Assembly: GCA_944377485.1 (NCBI GenBank)
Contig: CALWFB010000003.1
Span: 35,091 to 99,090 of the forward strand
DNA: 64,000 bases
Reading direction: 5' to 3'
Source: an uncultured Clostridia bacterium
GTDB taxonomy: Bacteria > Bacillota > Clostridia > Christensenellales > UBA1242
The position numbers and the translations under genes are program-made. Under the pieces are notes generated by a model, which was given only the letters and a program-made list of their open reading frames with translations, had not been told where the DNA came from and searched no databases. This document shows, in pieces, positions 37,173 through 46,553 of this stretch (position 1 is the first letter of the stretch; each line of letters opens with the position of its first letter).

Positions 37173-38330
37173 TTAATCTTCTTTGTCCAACACATATACA
37201 GGATATTGCCCTTTTGCGATTTTATCTAATATCTTATTTATATCTTGAATAGATAAATTCATTTCAAAAGTCAACTCTTTTTTACCATCATAAAAATAAA
37301 ATTTATTATTATAATCATGGAAATATCTTCCATGACACAAAGCATTTCTCATGTGTCTAATATCTTGTGCACTTAAAGATAAACCAGTATCAGCAAACAA
37401 TTCGGATATTTCATTATTGTTTCTTGAAGTGACAATTGTAAATAAGATATTTGTTATTAACGAAAAATATACTGAAACGACATATAAAGATTGATTCATA
37501 ATCGGGTAATCTTTTTTCATACTATTCCAAGAACCACCATTATATAGAGCTGTCAAGAAACTTAACGTTATCAATTTTTCATCTAATACTTGTTGTTCAT
37601 TCGATTTACCTGGTATAATTAAACCAATTTCGTTAACTGCGTCATCTAAATTTGTTTTGTTCAAACAATAATGAAGAGCATTATATACTCTTGTTGCTTG
37701 ATTGCTATCTATATGTGATTCCGAATTGTTAGATAAATAGATGGATTTTTTTGCATCGTCAATACTATTTATCTCTACTTTATCAAAAGAAAATGTAGAA
37801 ATTGTGTCTTTTCTTCTATTTGATGCAAGTAGCATAATCAATTGAACCATCTCCAATAAAGACAAAGTGATTTTTATCTCTTCTCCATTTGTGTCATTAT
37901 GACTTTTCCCTAAATTTAGATTATAATACCCATTAATATCATACTGACAATTTTCAATCTCCTTGCTGTTGTGTGCGATTGCTTGTCTTATTCTTTTGAA
38001 AGATTCCTTTTTATTGAATGGGACCGTTCCTTTAATTTTAATTTTATCTTTTATAATATTATACAAAACTTCATTCCTAATTAAACTATCATTATAAGCA
38101 TTAGGGTTGTTTTTCCATATTTGATTTTGTAGTACAATGCATTCTTTAATAATATTTGAAATGCAAGTATCAAGTACTGCATTTGCTAATGATTTTTTAT
38201 GTTCTTCATTTGATGACACAAAATTGTACATAAATTTTTCAAATGAAAGATTTGGGTATAATATCATAAAATTATATAAACTAATAAAAATATTTTGCAA
38301 ACAAATAGATTCCTGTAAAGTTCTTATCAT
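37173..38330 (-). CDS. Uncharacterised protein with two HEPN-type RNase motifs
   Basis: 385 aa, helical. It contains two R-x4-H motifs of the kind that form the HEPN ribonuclease active site: IRQAIAHN (Arg115, His120) and MRNALCHG (Arg328, His333). The second fits the classic RN-x3-H form. I do not recognise the whole family. AGAGGT lies 7 bases before the ATG; it follows the membrane-protein gene by 14 bases, and both end at the tRNA-Glu terminator. HEPN proteins are frequent in abortive-infection and toxin systems, so an RNA-cleaving defence role is possible (inference). Confidence 0.7.
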   Translation of the reverse strand: MIRTLQESICLQNIFISLYNFMILYPNLSFEKFMYNFVSSNEEHKKSLANAVLDTCISNIIKECIVLQNQIWKNNPNAYNDSLIRNEVLYNIIKDKIKIKGTVPFNKKESFKRIRQAIAHNSKEIENCQYDINGYYNLNLGKSHNDTNGEEIKITLSLLEMVQLIMLLASNRRKDTISTFSFDKVEINSIDDAKKSIYLSNNSESHIDSNQATRVYNALHYCLNKTNLDDAVNEIGLIIPGKSNEQQVLDEKLITLSFLTALYNGGSWNSMKKDYPIMNQSLYVVSVYFSLITNILFTIVTSRNNNEISELFADTGLSLSAQDIRHMRNALCHGRYFHDYNNKFYFYDGKKELTFEMNLSIQDINKILDKIAKGQYPVYVLDKED

Positions 38331-38344
38331 CAGTTTTACCTCTA

Positions 38345-39052
38345 TTATTGAATAATGTCAGATTTCTTATTATTTGCAGATTTAATATAGTTCAAAATGT
38401 CTGGATTTTTATTAACTATTTGATAAAACTTATGTTTTTTAATTAATCCATCAATTGTTAGATACAGACCAATTCCAAGAATAATAATACCAACAATCAC
38501 TCCAATTATCCCATTATAAACAGCCATTCTAATGCTTGTAGAAGAAATTGATAATAATGCGATTTGAGTCAATACTAAGTTATTAAAAGCCGTAGCAAAG
38601 TTAGTGAATTTATATTCTTTTATAAGCATTGTTTTACCTTTTGCACGAACAATTCCAACAATAGACATTGCAATACTATAAGTAGCAAATGTGGCAATTG
38701 CAATAGCAATGATTAAATTATATTGAAAATTTGACGGATAATAAATCTGGAAAATGGTATAAGTAATATAAAATATACTGGATATTGATAAGACAACTCC
38801 ACCCCTGATATAAGAATGGATATCATTAATATTGTCTTTGTTCTTTAACAACCCTCGTGAGCAATTATTTTTTACATAACCAATGAATAAGCTGTAAACA
38901 GCGATGGCAATAAGGAACCAAGACCTAAATACAATACCGACTATTATTTTAAACAAAAAGTAGAACAAGTTTTTAAAAAAAGCTAACTTGCCATACACAA
39001 TAATTTTTTTTGATTCTGGAATTTCTCTAAATTTTCGTATCAAATTTTTCAT
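38345..39052 (-). CDS. Uncharacterised multi-pass membrane protein upstream of the HEPN gene
   Basis: 235 aa with about five or six hydrophobic helices (roughly 25-60, 88-105, 112-135, 158-175, 183-203), a basic N-terminus and a basic C-terminal tail. No family recognised. The promoter -10 ends ten bases before its ATG without a Shine-Dalgarno. It is first in a two-gene unit with the HEPN protein, suggesting a membrane sensor or anchor for it (inference). Confidence 0.75.
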   Translation of the reverse strand: MKNLIRKFREIPESKKIIVYGKLAFFKNLFYFLFKIIVGIVFRSWFLIAIAVYSLFIGYVKNNCSRGLLKNKDNINDIHSYIRGGVVLSISSIFYITYTIFQIYYPSNFQYNLIIAIAIATFATYSIAMSIVGIVRAKGKTMLIKEYKFTNFATAFNNLVLTQIALLSISSTSIRMAVYNGIIGVIVGIIILGIGLYLTIDGLIKKHKFYQIVNKNPDILNYIKSANNKKSDIIQ

Positions 39053-39062
39053 AAGTCAACAT

Positions 39063-39091
39063 ATTTTAACATAATTATTTTGAAAATTCAA
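39063..39091 (-). promoter_or_regulatory. Promoter of the membrane-protein/HEPN operon
   Basis: TTGAAT (39086-39091), 17-base spacer, extended -10 TGTTAAAAT (TAAAAT at 39063-39068). Confidence 0.65.
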
Positions 39092-39207
39092 TAGATTTTC
39101 AATTTTTTTATATATTATTATATATGCTAATATAAGTTTATTTATTTCTCATTTGATACGGAAATAAATTCTTTATTTTAAAATCAAAAACTCTATAGTT
39201 AATATTA

Positions 39208-40632
39208 TTAATATTGTTTACCAAAATAAATACGATACTTACTTGGTTTACCACAATATATACATTTGTGTGCTTCATCATACGAATGAATTACACGTGT
39301 TTTTATTGTGGTTTTTTGTTTGATTTCTTCTTCACATTCAGTATTTCCACAATGATATGACAGTACCACCTTTCCATCATTTACTGCTTTAACTAACTCA
39401 TCAAAATTGTTTGTTTCAACAATTGCAGCTTTTAGATTGTCATCTGCCTGCTTTAACATATTATCTTGGATATCTTTTAATAAATTTTTTAATTCATCAA
39501 CTACATTATCAAGATTTAATTGCACTTTTTCATGAGTATCACGTCTAACTGCGGTCAATACGTTGTTTTCAATATCTCTTGGTCCAATCTCTAATCGTAC
39601 AGGCACGCCTTTCATCTCATATTCATTAAATTTCCAACCCGGTGTGTTATCACTATTATCAAGTTTTACTCTAACTTCTGCCCTGCTTAACTTATCATAA
39701 ACTTCTTGACATTTCTCATTAACTCCTGGCTTATGATTTGCAATAGGGACTATAACTGCTTGAATAGGCGCAATATTTGGTGGCATGCGTAGCCCACGCT
39801 CATCACCATGAACCATAACCAAAGCACCAATTAACCTTGTGCTTACTCCCCAACTTGTTGAATAACCATATTCTAATTCACCATTTTTATTAAGAAATCT
39901 AATATTACTTGATTTAGCAAAATTTTGTCCTAAATCATGAGTAGTCCCTGCTTGAAGACACTTGCCATCTTTCATAACTGCTTCCATGCCATATGTTGCA
40001 ACAGCACCTGCAAATTTTTCTTTCTCGGTTTTTCTCCCTGTAAGTGTTGGTATTGCCATAAGATTTCTAAGGCAATCAGAATAAACCTTTAACATTTCTT
40101 GTGTGTCACGTTCTGCATCTTCCTTGCAGGCTTGTACTGTATGCCCTTCCTGCCACAAGAATTCGCTAGTACGTAAAAAAGGACGAGTAGTTTTCTCCCA
40201 TCTCATAACATTGCACCATTGATTCATAGCCATTGGTAAATCACGATATGATTTTATCCATTTGGCATACATTTCACAAATTATTGTTTCACTTGTAGGA
40301 CGAATTATTAATTTTTCACTCAGTTCTTCACCACCAGCGTAAGTGACAACAGCGACTTCTGGTGCAAACCCTTCAACATGCTCTGCTTCTTTTTTTAAAT
40401 AACTTTCTGGTATTAAAAGCGGAAAATAAGCATTTTGTACACCACGTTTTTTAAACTCTTTGTCTAGATAGTGCTGAATGTTTTCCCATATCGCATAACC
40501 ATATGGTTTAATCACCATTGTACCCTTTACTGGACCATAATCAACCATATCTGTTTTTAAAATAACATCAGTATACCACTGAGCAAAATCTGTTTTAATA
40601 TCTGCTAATTCATTTACAAATTGTTTATTCAT
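39208..40632 (-). CDS. proS: Proline--tRNA ligase (short type without the editing insertion)
   Basis: Class II synthetase, 474 aa. It is the archaeal/eukaryal-like type 3: WYTDVILKTDMVDYGPVKGTMVIKPYG at the N-terminus (first residues shown by WYTDVILK and YGPVKGTM), TRPFLRTSEFLWQEGHT as motif 2 region, and a C-terminal zinc-binding extension with CGNTEC and CIYCGK ending in Tyr. ATG 40632 lies five bases after AGGTGA and overlaps the xseB end by 8 bases. In Bacillus a different proS lies beside polC; that slot is empty here. Confidence 0.95.
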   Translation of the reverse strand: MNKQFVNELADIKTDFAQWYTDVILKTDMVDYGPVKGTMVIKPYGYAIWENIQHYLDKEFKKRGVQNAYFPLLIPESYLKKEAEHVEGFAPEVAVVTYAGGEELSEKLIIRPTSETIICEMYAKWIKSYRDLPMAMNQWCNVMRWEKTTRPFLRTSEFLWQEGHTVQACKEDAERDTQEMLKVYSDCLRNLMAIPTLTGRKTEKEKFAGAVATYGMEAVMKDGKCLQAGTTHDLGQNFAKSSNIRFLNKNGELEYGYSTSWGVSTRLIGALVMVHGDERGLRMPPNIAPIQAVIVPIANHKPGVNEKCQEVYDKLSRAEVRVKLDNSDNTPGWKFNEYEMKGVPVRLEIGPRDIENNVLTAVRRDTHEKVQLNLDNVVDELKNLLKDIQDNMLKQADDNLKAAIVETNNFDELVKAVNDGKVVLSYHCGNTECEEEIKQKTTIKTRVIHSYDEAHKCIYCGKPSKYRIYFGKQY

Positions 40633-40822
40633 TATCTTCACCTTTTTTGTCAAATTCTTTTTTTATCATTATAATCTTTCCTTTTGCTTTTTCCAAGTCT
40701 TTTAAACAAATTTTTGCCAATTTGCACCCTTCTTCATACAATTTTAAACTTTCATCAAGATTTGTACCATCTTCTAATTTTTTTGCAATATCTTCTAATC
40801 TTTTAATATTTTGCTCTATCAT
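40625..40822 (-). CDS. xseB: Exodeoxyribonuclease VII small subunit
   Basis: 65 aa helical protein with the family pattern LEDIAKKLEDGTNLDESLKLYEEG. It overlaps xseA by four bases and proS by eight, so it is translated as part of the nusB-xseA-xseB-proS unit. Confidence 0.93.
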   Translation of the reverse strand: MIEQNIKRLEDIAKKLEDGTNLDESLKLYEEGCKLAKICLKDLEKAKGKIIMIKKEFDKKGEDNE

Positions 40823-41991
40823 AATTTCTCCTTATTTGTCACTTTCGCTTTTAGCTTTAACTCACTAGTTCTTATATCCAACTCATCACCAACATTTACA
40901 TTTTCGTAATTTACAACTTGATTATCTTTCATAATATGAGCATATCCTGACTTTAATAATTTTATTGGATTTAATTTATCTAGTGTATTTAATAAAATAT
41001 TTACACGATATGTAGTATTGTCTATATTTTTATCTAAATAATGCTCAATGTCATTCAATATATCATTTATATACAAAATTTCACCATTTATTGATTCATT
41101 AATTACTCTTTCTATATTTAGGATATTGTAATTAATATTGGTATCAATATCTATAATTTTGTTTTCCAAAATAAAATTCATATTTGATTGTAAATCTTTA
41201 ACATACTGAATAAGTTCTAAATTATCATAAGTTATAAGTTCAGCTGCCGCACTAGGTGTAGGAGCTCTTAAATCTGCCACAAAATCTAAAATTGAATAGT
41301 CTGTTTCGTGTCCAACAGCACTTATTATCGGTTTATTGCATATATAGGCTATACGTGCCAACTCTTCATCATTAAAAGGCATTAAATCTTCTATACTTCC
41401 GCCACCACGAGCGACAACAATTACATCAACATCTGACATATTGTCAAAATATGTTATCCCTTCTATAACCTGCTTGACTGCAAAATTCCCTTGTACTTGT
41501 GCATCATAAACATAGATATCAATATTAGGGTTTCTTCTAAAAGCTATGTTTTTTATATCTTGCAACACTGCACCAGTTTTAGATGTGACAACACCTACTG
41601 AATTTATAAATCTAGGAATAGGTATCTTATGTTCATCATCAAACAAGCCTTCACTCTCTAATTTTTGTTTTAATTTTAAAAATTGTTGATATAATTCACC
41701 CTGACCACACATTTCTATTGACAAGGCAGAAAAAGTTAATCTTCCGCCCTTAGGATAATATTTTATATTTCCTCTACATTGAACCATGTCTCCAATTTTG
41801 AATTCTGTGTGCGCATTAAACTGTATACAATTAAGAAGATTGTCACTATCCTTCAATGTAAAATATGCTATATTTCTCGTAATTGAAAAAGAAGACAATT
41901 CTCCTGTTATCATAATGTCTTCCAATATAACTTCATTGTCTATCAAATCTTTTATAATTCTATTTATCTGTGATACTGTAAAAACTTTCAT
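40819..41991 (-). CDS. xseA: Exodeoxyribonuclease VII large subunit
   Basis: Catalytic subunit of the ssDNA exonuclease, 390 aa. An N-terminal OB-fold (VSQINRIIKDLI, GELSSF) is followed by the catalytic domain with VVTSKTGAVLQDI, ARGGGSIEDLMPFNDE and AVGHETDYSILDFVADLRAPTPSAA, here cited by its parts AVGHETD and RAPTPSAAAE. The C-terminal helical region is shorter than in E. coli. Lies 40 bases after nusB. Confidence 0.95.
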   Translation of the reverse strand: MKVFTVSQINRIIKDLIDNEVILEDIMITGELSSFSITRNIAYFTLKDSDNLLNCIQFNAHTEFKIGDMVQCRGNIKYYPKGGRLTFSALSIEMCGQGELYQQFLKLKQKLESEGLFDDEHKIPIPRFINSVGVVTSKTGAVLQDIKNIAFRRNPNIDIYVYDAQVQGNFAVKQVIEGITYFDNMSDVDVIVVARGGGSIEDLMPFNDEELARIAYICNKPIISAVGHETDYSILDFVADLRAPTPSAAAELITYDNLELIQYVKDLQSNMNFILENKIIDIDTNINYNILNIERVINESINGEILYINDILNDIEHYLDKNIDNTTYRVNILLNTLDKLNPIKLLKSGYAHIMKDNQVVNYENVNVGDELDIRTSELKLKAKVTNKEKL

Positions 41992-42031
41992 TTTTTTACT
42001 AATTTTATTTAATAAATTAATTAAAGAAGAT

Positions 42032-42409
42032 TTATTTTTCTTTCACTATATCAGCTAATATTCCATTTATAAATTTTGGACTTTTGTCTGTTGAATATTT
42101 TTTAGCCAATTCAACTGCTTCATTGATGACTACTTCTTTCGGATTTTCTTTAATATACTTTAATTCAATAGTCGCCAAAATCAGTATAGCCAAATCTACT
42201 TTATAAATTCTTTCAAGTGTGTATCCTTTCAATTTAGATGATAAAAATTCGTTAATCTCTTGATAGTGTTCAGCAAAGTTGTTCAATATCTTTGATGTAA
42301 ACTCCAATCCCTTTTCATCTGCGTTGGCAAAAATATCTTCTTCTGTTGGATTAAAGAATTTAGAATAAATTGTTTTAAAAGCCAACTCTCTCATCTCTGT
42401 TCTTTTCAT
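42032..42409 (-). CDS. nusB: Transcription antitermination factor NusB
   Basis: 125 aa all-helical protein; [14 protein letters not shown] at the start and [25 protein letters not shown] near the end (key part [13 protein letters not shown]) are family hallmarks. Binds boxA RNA with S10 in rRNA antitermination. AAGGAG lies 11 bases before the ATG. Confidence 0.94.
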   Translation of the reverse strand: MKRTEMRELAFKTIYSKFFNPTEEDIFANADEKGLEFTSKILNNFAEHYQEINEFLSSKLKGYTLERIYKVDLAILILATIELKYIKENPKEVVINEAVELAKKYSTDKSPKFINGILADIVKEK

Positions 42410-42432
42410 TTAATAGTTTTCTCCTTATATGA

Positions 42433-42461
42433 CAAAAAGTCTCTCATTTAGAGAGAATCTT
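42433..42461 (-). terminator. Possible terminator at the end of the spoIIIA-Asp23 unit
   Basis: On the minus strand TCTCTC / GAGAGA hairpin overlapping the Asp23 stop, followed by CTTTTTG. Short T run, so it may be only partial. Confidence 0.45.
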
Positions 42462-42804
42462 TTTTTTCTGCGTCCATAATATGAACATTGATAGCTTTTA
42501 TTTTGATTGGCAATAACGAAGTAATACTATTCTTAACATTTTGTTGTATTTTATAGACAACATCGTTTACTTCGCATTGTGTCTCTACAATTACATAGAT
42601 ATCAATCAAAATCCCTAATTTTGTATATTTTATACGCACACCTTTGCCAACGTTGCGGTTAAACAATCTTTTGATTGATAATTTTGTTGGTTGATATACG
42701 TCTATTACACCTTGAATTTCTTTTGTAGCTAGACTAACGATTGATACTACCATGTTTTTATTGATATATGTATCTGCGTCATTTACTTTTTTAATTTGTG
42801 CCAT
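42448..42804 (-). CDS. Asp23/Gls24 family envelope-stress protein
   Basis: 118 aa. It shows the alternating family pattern: KNMVVSIVSLATKEIQGVIDV, GVRIKYTKLGILIDIYVIVE and IQQNVKNSI (parts given). Members form polymers at the cell envelope in some Firmicutes; a gene of this family commonly lies between spoIIIAH and nusB in Bacillus/Clostridia (YqhY). It is 49 bases after spoIIIAH. Confidence 0.9.
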   Translation of the reverse strand: MAQIKKVNDADTYINKNMVVSIVSLATKEIQGVIDVYQPTKLSIKRLFNRNVGKGVRIKYTKLGILIDIYVIVETQCEVNDVVYKIQQNVKNSITSLLPIKIKAINVHIMDAEKKDSL

Positions 42805-42853
42805 AAATTCAACCTCTTATGTATATTATATCACAAGCAAATATTTTTAGCAA

Positions 42854-43339
42854 TTATTCTGACGGTATAATAACAATTTTATCAATCTCTACACCTAACT
42901 GTTCTGTCACTACTGATGTAATTTGAGCCACTTCTGCTTTTGTCAATTCTGCACTTTTAATAAAAACGTTAACATTTGAACTACTTGATGTGACAATCGC
43001 ATCTTCAAAGCCCTTTCCTCTAATAATACCTTCGGTCACCAATTCCTTTTCCATTTGAGCAATCAATGCTAATTTATTTTCTTCGGCTTCCTGTTTTGCT
43101 TCATCACTGCTTGTAGTACTAGCTATAATTGAATCATAAAATTGAATTTCCTGAGTTCTTGTTGCTTCTCTTTCCGTTCTATATGAAGTATAAAAACTTT
43201 CTGAACTAGTATTTGTATTAGTGCTCATACCATCAGATATTGTACTGTTTAATGCTACATTTACATAGCCTGTAATCAATAATAATGCCACCATTACAGA
43301 GATAATAATAATTTTTTTCTTTTTTGATAATGTTTTCAT
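42854..43339 (-). CDS. spoIIIAH: Stage III sporulation protein AH
   Basis: 161 aa mother-cell protein that pairs with forespore SpoIIQ to form the feeding-tube channel. One N-terminal transmembrane helix (about 11-28), a Ser/Thr-rich linker, a helical charged region with YRTEREATRTQEIQFY, and a C-terminal YscJ/ring-building fold. Last of the spoIIIA genes. Confidence 0.93.
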   Translation of the reverse strand: MKTLSKKKKIIIISVMVALLLITGYVNVALNSTISDGMSTNTNTSSESFYTSYRTEREATRTQEIQFYDSIIASTTSSDEAKQEAEENKLALIAQMEKELVTEGIIRGKGFEDAIVTSSSSNVNVFIKSAELTKAEVAQITSVVTEQLGVEIDKIVIIPSE

Positions 43340-43354
43340 AAATCCTCCTATTTT

Positions 43355-43804
43355 TTATTCACTTGATAAAATCTCTATATTTCCATTACGTATATCAATA
43401 ACTGCTTCTACTGCATGAAGTACTTTTAATTTTGTTGCCGTATCATTTACTCCTTTTGCTGTGACAATCACACCCTTTATTTCCGGAAATTTATTCAAAC
43501 TAATTTGCGAATCTGCCACTTCTGCCTCAGCCATGTTTAAAGTTATCATTACTTTCACATCTGACACACCTCCAATATTTGATAAAGTTTCTTCAAGATT
43601 TGATTCTAGTCTATCAATGTATGCTGTCACAGTTAAAGTATCCGTATTTGAATCATTATTGTCCGATTTTGAACCTGTAAAGTTTGACATATATATGAGT
43701 AGTAGGATTACAATAAATATAATGGCGATATAGATTTCAATGTGTTTTATCTTTTTTAATTTTTCAAACCATTTAAAACCTGTTTTTTTTTCGTTATCAC
43801 TCAT
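43355..43804 (-). CDS. spoIIIAG: Stage III sporulation protein AG
   Basis: 149 aa with a transmembrane helix at about 24-42 and a C-terminal ring-building motif domain (LSNIGGVSDVKVMITLN, GVIVTAKG). In B. subtilis it makes a large ring in the SpoIIIA-SpoIIQ channel. Overlaps spoIIIAF by 8 bases. Shorter than the Bacillus protein (229 aa), mainly in the linker. Confidence 0.92.
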   Translation of the reverse strand: MSDNEKKTGFKWFEKLKKIKHIEIYIAIIFIVILLLIYMSNFTGSKSDNNDSNTDTLTVTAYIDRLESNLEETLSNIGGVSDVKVMITLNMAEAEVADSQISLNKFPEIKGVIVTAKGVNDTATKLKVLHAVEAVIDIRNGNIEILSSE

Positions 43805-44270
43805 AGAATATCATCTCCTCGTCTGCTAAATTTGTATACTTTCGGACAACCTCTTTAATGATTTCATATTTATTTATATGCTGCTTGTCCGAACTAATGA
43901 CCAAATTTTTTAAATTAATTGTACAAGAATTTATAGACAATTCATTGTTATTAATAGAATAATTTATAATTATGTCGATATTATTCAATCCTTCATCTTC
44001 TAAATCCAAAACTATATTCTTTTGCATAGATTCAATTTTGTTCTTGTTAATATAATTCATTAGATTTTCATTAATTTCATATTCCTGATAATTTAAAGAG
44101 AATCCTTGGTTGTCATTGAAAAATTTTATAACCGGACTAATTATTACCGCAAGAACAAAGATAGCATAAATACTTTTAATATATTTATTGATTGTTCCAC
44201 TAGGCACTATAATATCTATAAATACACCGGCTACAACTATTCCTAAAATACTTAATATATATCCCGCCAT
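43797..44270 (-). CDS. spoIIIAF: Stage III sporulation protein AF
   Basis: 157 aa: two N-terminal transmembrane helices (GYILSILGIVVAGVFIDIIV; YAIFVLAVIISPVI) and a soluble ring-building C-terminal domain. I chose ATG 44270, which shares one base with the spoIIIAE stop (TGATG); a longer frame extends into spoIIIAE. Confidence 0.9.
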   Translation of the reverse strand: MAGYILSILGIVVAGVFIDIIVPSGTINKYIKSIYAIFVLAVIISPVIKFFNDNQGFSLNYQEYEINENLMNYINKNKIESMQKNIVLDLEDEGLNNIDIIINYSINNNELSINSCTINLKNLVISSDKQHINKYEIIKEVVRKYTNLADEEMIFYE

Positions 44271-45487
44271 CACATCACCACATTTGAAGTCGTCATGACC
44301 AAGCCAAAAGAAATTAAATACATAAATCCTACCGCTATAATACAAGTTGAAAGCATCGTTATAGATTTGGAGGTTGACATCAAAAAATTTGATGTTTTAT
44401 TATTCCCCATTGGTTGTAAAATTGCACTAACAAGTTTTAATAATAGACTAAATACTACAATTTCCAATAATGGAGATAAAATTGTACTAATAATCATCAA
44501 TACACCAACTAAACCTACTGCATTTTTTATAAGAATTGTACTAGACAAAATTAAATCCATTCCATCTGATAAATATCCCCCCATGATTGGTATATAACTT
44601 TTGATTGTATATTTTGTTGTTCGAATGCTTAAACTGTCAAACGTTCCTGCTGAAATGCCTTGAATAGTAAATACTGCAAAAAACAAAGTAAATACAAGCC
44701 CGACACACCATTTAAACAAACTTGAAATAAATGAATTGAATTTATTAAGTTTAATACTGTCAGATAAATTGTTTATAATACCAAAAACAAAACTAGCCAT
44801 AAACAATGGTAAAATTAAATAAGTAAAAAAATCTGCTACATATGTCGATATGATTGCAACAATTGGTTGGAATACTCCTGCACTAGCACTTGCTCCTATT
44901 CCAATCATTAGTGTTAAAAGAATAGGAAAAATTGCATTCATCTGAGATACCATTGAATTGATGGAATTAACACTTGTTTTACTAATCGAACTAATCATAC
45001 CTATTGTCAAAACCACAACTGCTAAAAAACAAACAAGGTGTATTAGCCCACTTGTAGACTTTTCATTAAATTTACTCTTTATTCCATTTAATAAATTACT
45101 GATAACTCCAATGGCAACTATCAATGATAACATAGGAAGATATTTGACGATTAATTCTAAAAATATTGAAAAAATACTTGCAAAAAATGATGAATAAGAA
45201 ACTGCATTTTCGCCTGATATTATGGAGTAAATTTTGATTTTAATATTCTCTATTGAAAAAATATTGGTACTACTATTTTGAAATTCTTCAACAATTCCGT
45301 TTAGACCAGAAAAATCTATTTCATTTAATTCTTCAATAATTGAATTATTTAAATCTTCACTAATTTCAACAGTACTGCTTTCAACACAAAAAGTTGCCAT
45401 AGGAGTAAAAATCGAAAATAATGATATCAACAATATCATGCAAATGATTGTAATTTTGTTTGAATTAAACTTTTTTAATTTCCTCAT
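44270..45487 (-). CDS. spoIIIAE: Stage III sporulation protein AE
   Basis: 405 aa polytopic protein with an N-terminal signal-like helix, an extracytoplasmic helical part (SEDLNNSIIEELNEIDFSG) and about eight transmembrane helices, likely the channel-forming core. Overlaps spoIIIAD by four bases and touches spoIIIAF. Confidence 0.94.
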   Translation of the reverse strand: MRKLKKFNSNKITIICMILLISLFSIFTPMATFCVESSTVEISEDLNNSIIEELNEIDFSGLNGIVEEFQNSSTNIFSIENIKIKIYSIISGENAVSYSSFFASIFSIFLELIVKYLPMLSLIVAIGVISNLLNGIKSKFNEKSTSGLIHLVCFLAVVVLTIGMISSISKTSVNSINSMVSQMNAIFPILLTLMIGIGASASAGVFQPIVAIISTYVADFFTYLILPLFMASFVFGIINNLSDSIKLNKFNSFISSLFKWCVGLVFTLFFAVFTIQGISAGTFDSLSIRTTKYTIKSYIPIMGGYLSDGMDLILSSTILIKNAVGLVGVLMIISTILSPLLEIVVFSLLLKLVSAILQPMGNNKTSNFLMSTSKSITMLSTCIIAVGFMYLISFGLVMTTSNVVM

Positions 45488-45870
45488 AATATTGACACCA
45501 CCATATCTATAACAGTTGTCACAATTGGAAGCGCAACTAATAAAATCACCAATTTCCCTGCAAAAAGAACTTTGTCTGCCACACTGCTAGCCCCAGCATC
45601 TTGACAAATATTTGCTCCAAACTCTGTAATATATCCAATGGCAATAATTTTAAAAAGCGGTGTGAGTAATGTTGTATCTACTCCTGTTGTTTGAAAAATA
45701 TTATAAAAAGAAGATATGACAGAACTTAGACTGTCAACAATCATAACTATAATCAAAACACTTCCCGCAATTGATATAATCATAGCTATTTCTGGGCGGG
45801 TTTGTTTGACAATTATGTGAGCAAAAACTGTGACTAATGCCACTGCCAATATCTTCAACAATTCAGTCAT
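45484..45870 (-). CDS. spoIIIAD: Stage III sporulation protein AD
   Basis: 128 aa, three or four transmembrane helices with the conserved IKQTRPEIAMIISIAGSVLI (as IKQTRPEIAMI) and EFGANICQDAGASSVADKV (as CQDAGASS). In the operon between AC (7 bases) and AE (4-bp overlap). Confidence 0.94.
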   Translation of the reverse strand: MTELLKILAVALVTVFAHIIVKQTRPEIAMIISIAGSVLIIVMIVDSLSSVISSFYNIFQTTGVDTTLLTPLFKIIAIGYITEFGANICQDAGASSVADKVLFAGKLVILLVALPIVTTVIDMVVSIL

Positions 45871-45877
45871 ACTCTAC

Positions 45878-46066
45878 CTAAAAAATAAATAACGATTGTA
45901 CAGTTGTAAATAAATCACGTACTAAATCAATCACCATCAATAAACTAATTATTAATCCTGCAAGAGTTGTAATTGACGCTATCTCTTCTTTACCGCAATA
46001 TTTTAGAATTTGATTGACGATAGAAGTGATTAACCCTATACCTGCTAGTTTAAAGATTATTTCCAT
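45878..46066 (-). CDS. spoIIIAC: Stage III sporulation protein AC
   Basis: 62 aa, two transmembrane helices, with the family motif AGIGLITSIVNQILKYCGKEE (as VNQILKYCGKEE). I chose ATG 46066: AGGAGG is five bases before it. A longer frame would run into spoIIIAB. Confidence 0.93.
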   Translation of the reverse strand: MEIIFKLAGIGLITSIVNQILKYCGKEEIASITTLAGLIISLLMVIDLVRDLFTTVQSLFIF

Positions 46067-46074
46067 TTTCCCTC

Positions 46075-46551
46075 CTATATCAATAGAATTGCTAGTCCAA
46101 TAGCAAACAATAATGAGAGTTTGATTATCATTGGACATAATTTATTCTTATCTTCATTTGCTTTAACCAATTTCACATCAACAGTAGCCAAAAACGAATC
46201 CATTTGATTTATTTCATTTTTAGCATCATATTTACCAACGTTCTTTACAATATCTTGTAAAATATCTTTATCATCGTCATCTAAGACTTTTATCTTTTCT
46301 AAATTAAGTTCTCCAGTTTTCAAAAAATTTGAATATTCTTCTATAAACAATTTAAATTGTTTTTTAGAATTATTTTTCTGTAAAAATTCATTGATTTTTT
46401 CTTGTCTGAATGATACATTAATTTTGAATTGATTTAAAAATAATTTAAGATTATTGAAAAAATCATATTTATCCTTTATCTGTTCGCTAACAGAATAGGC
46501 AATTAACATGATTACAACTATTAAGACAATAATTAATATCCATTTAATCAT
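46075..46551 (-). CDS. spoIIIAB: Stage III sporulation protein AB
   Basis: 158 aa. N-terminal transmembrane helix, a cytoplasmic-like helical bundle and a C-terminal transmembrane helix (PMIIKLSLLFAIGLAILLI), the GspF-like layout. AGGTGA precedes ATG 46551; the longer frame starts in spoIIIAA. Two bases follow spoIIIAA. Confidence 0.9.
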   Translation of the reverse strand: MIKWILIIVLIVVIMLIAYSVSEQIKDKYDFFNNLKLFLNQFKINVSFRQEKINEFLQKNNSKKQFKLFIEEYSNFLKTGELNLEKIKVLDDDDKDILQDIVKNVGKYDAKNEINQMDSFLATVDVKLVKANEDKNKLCPMIIKLSLLFAIGLAILLI

Positions 46552-46553
46552 AT

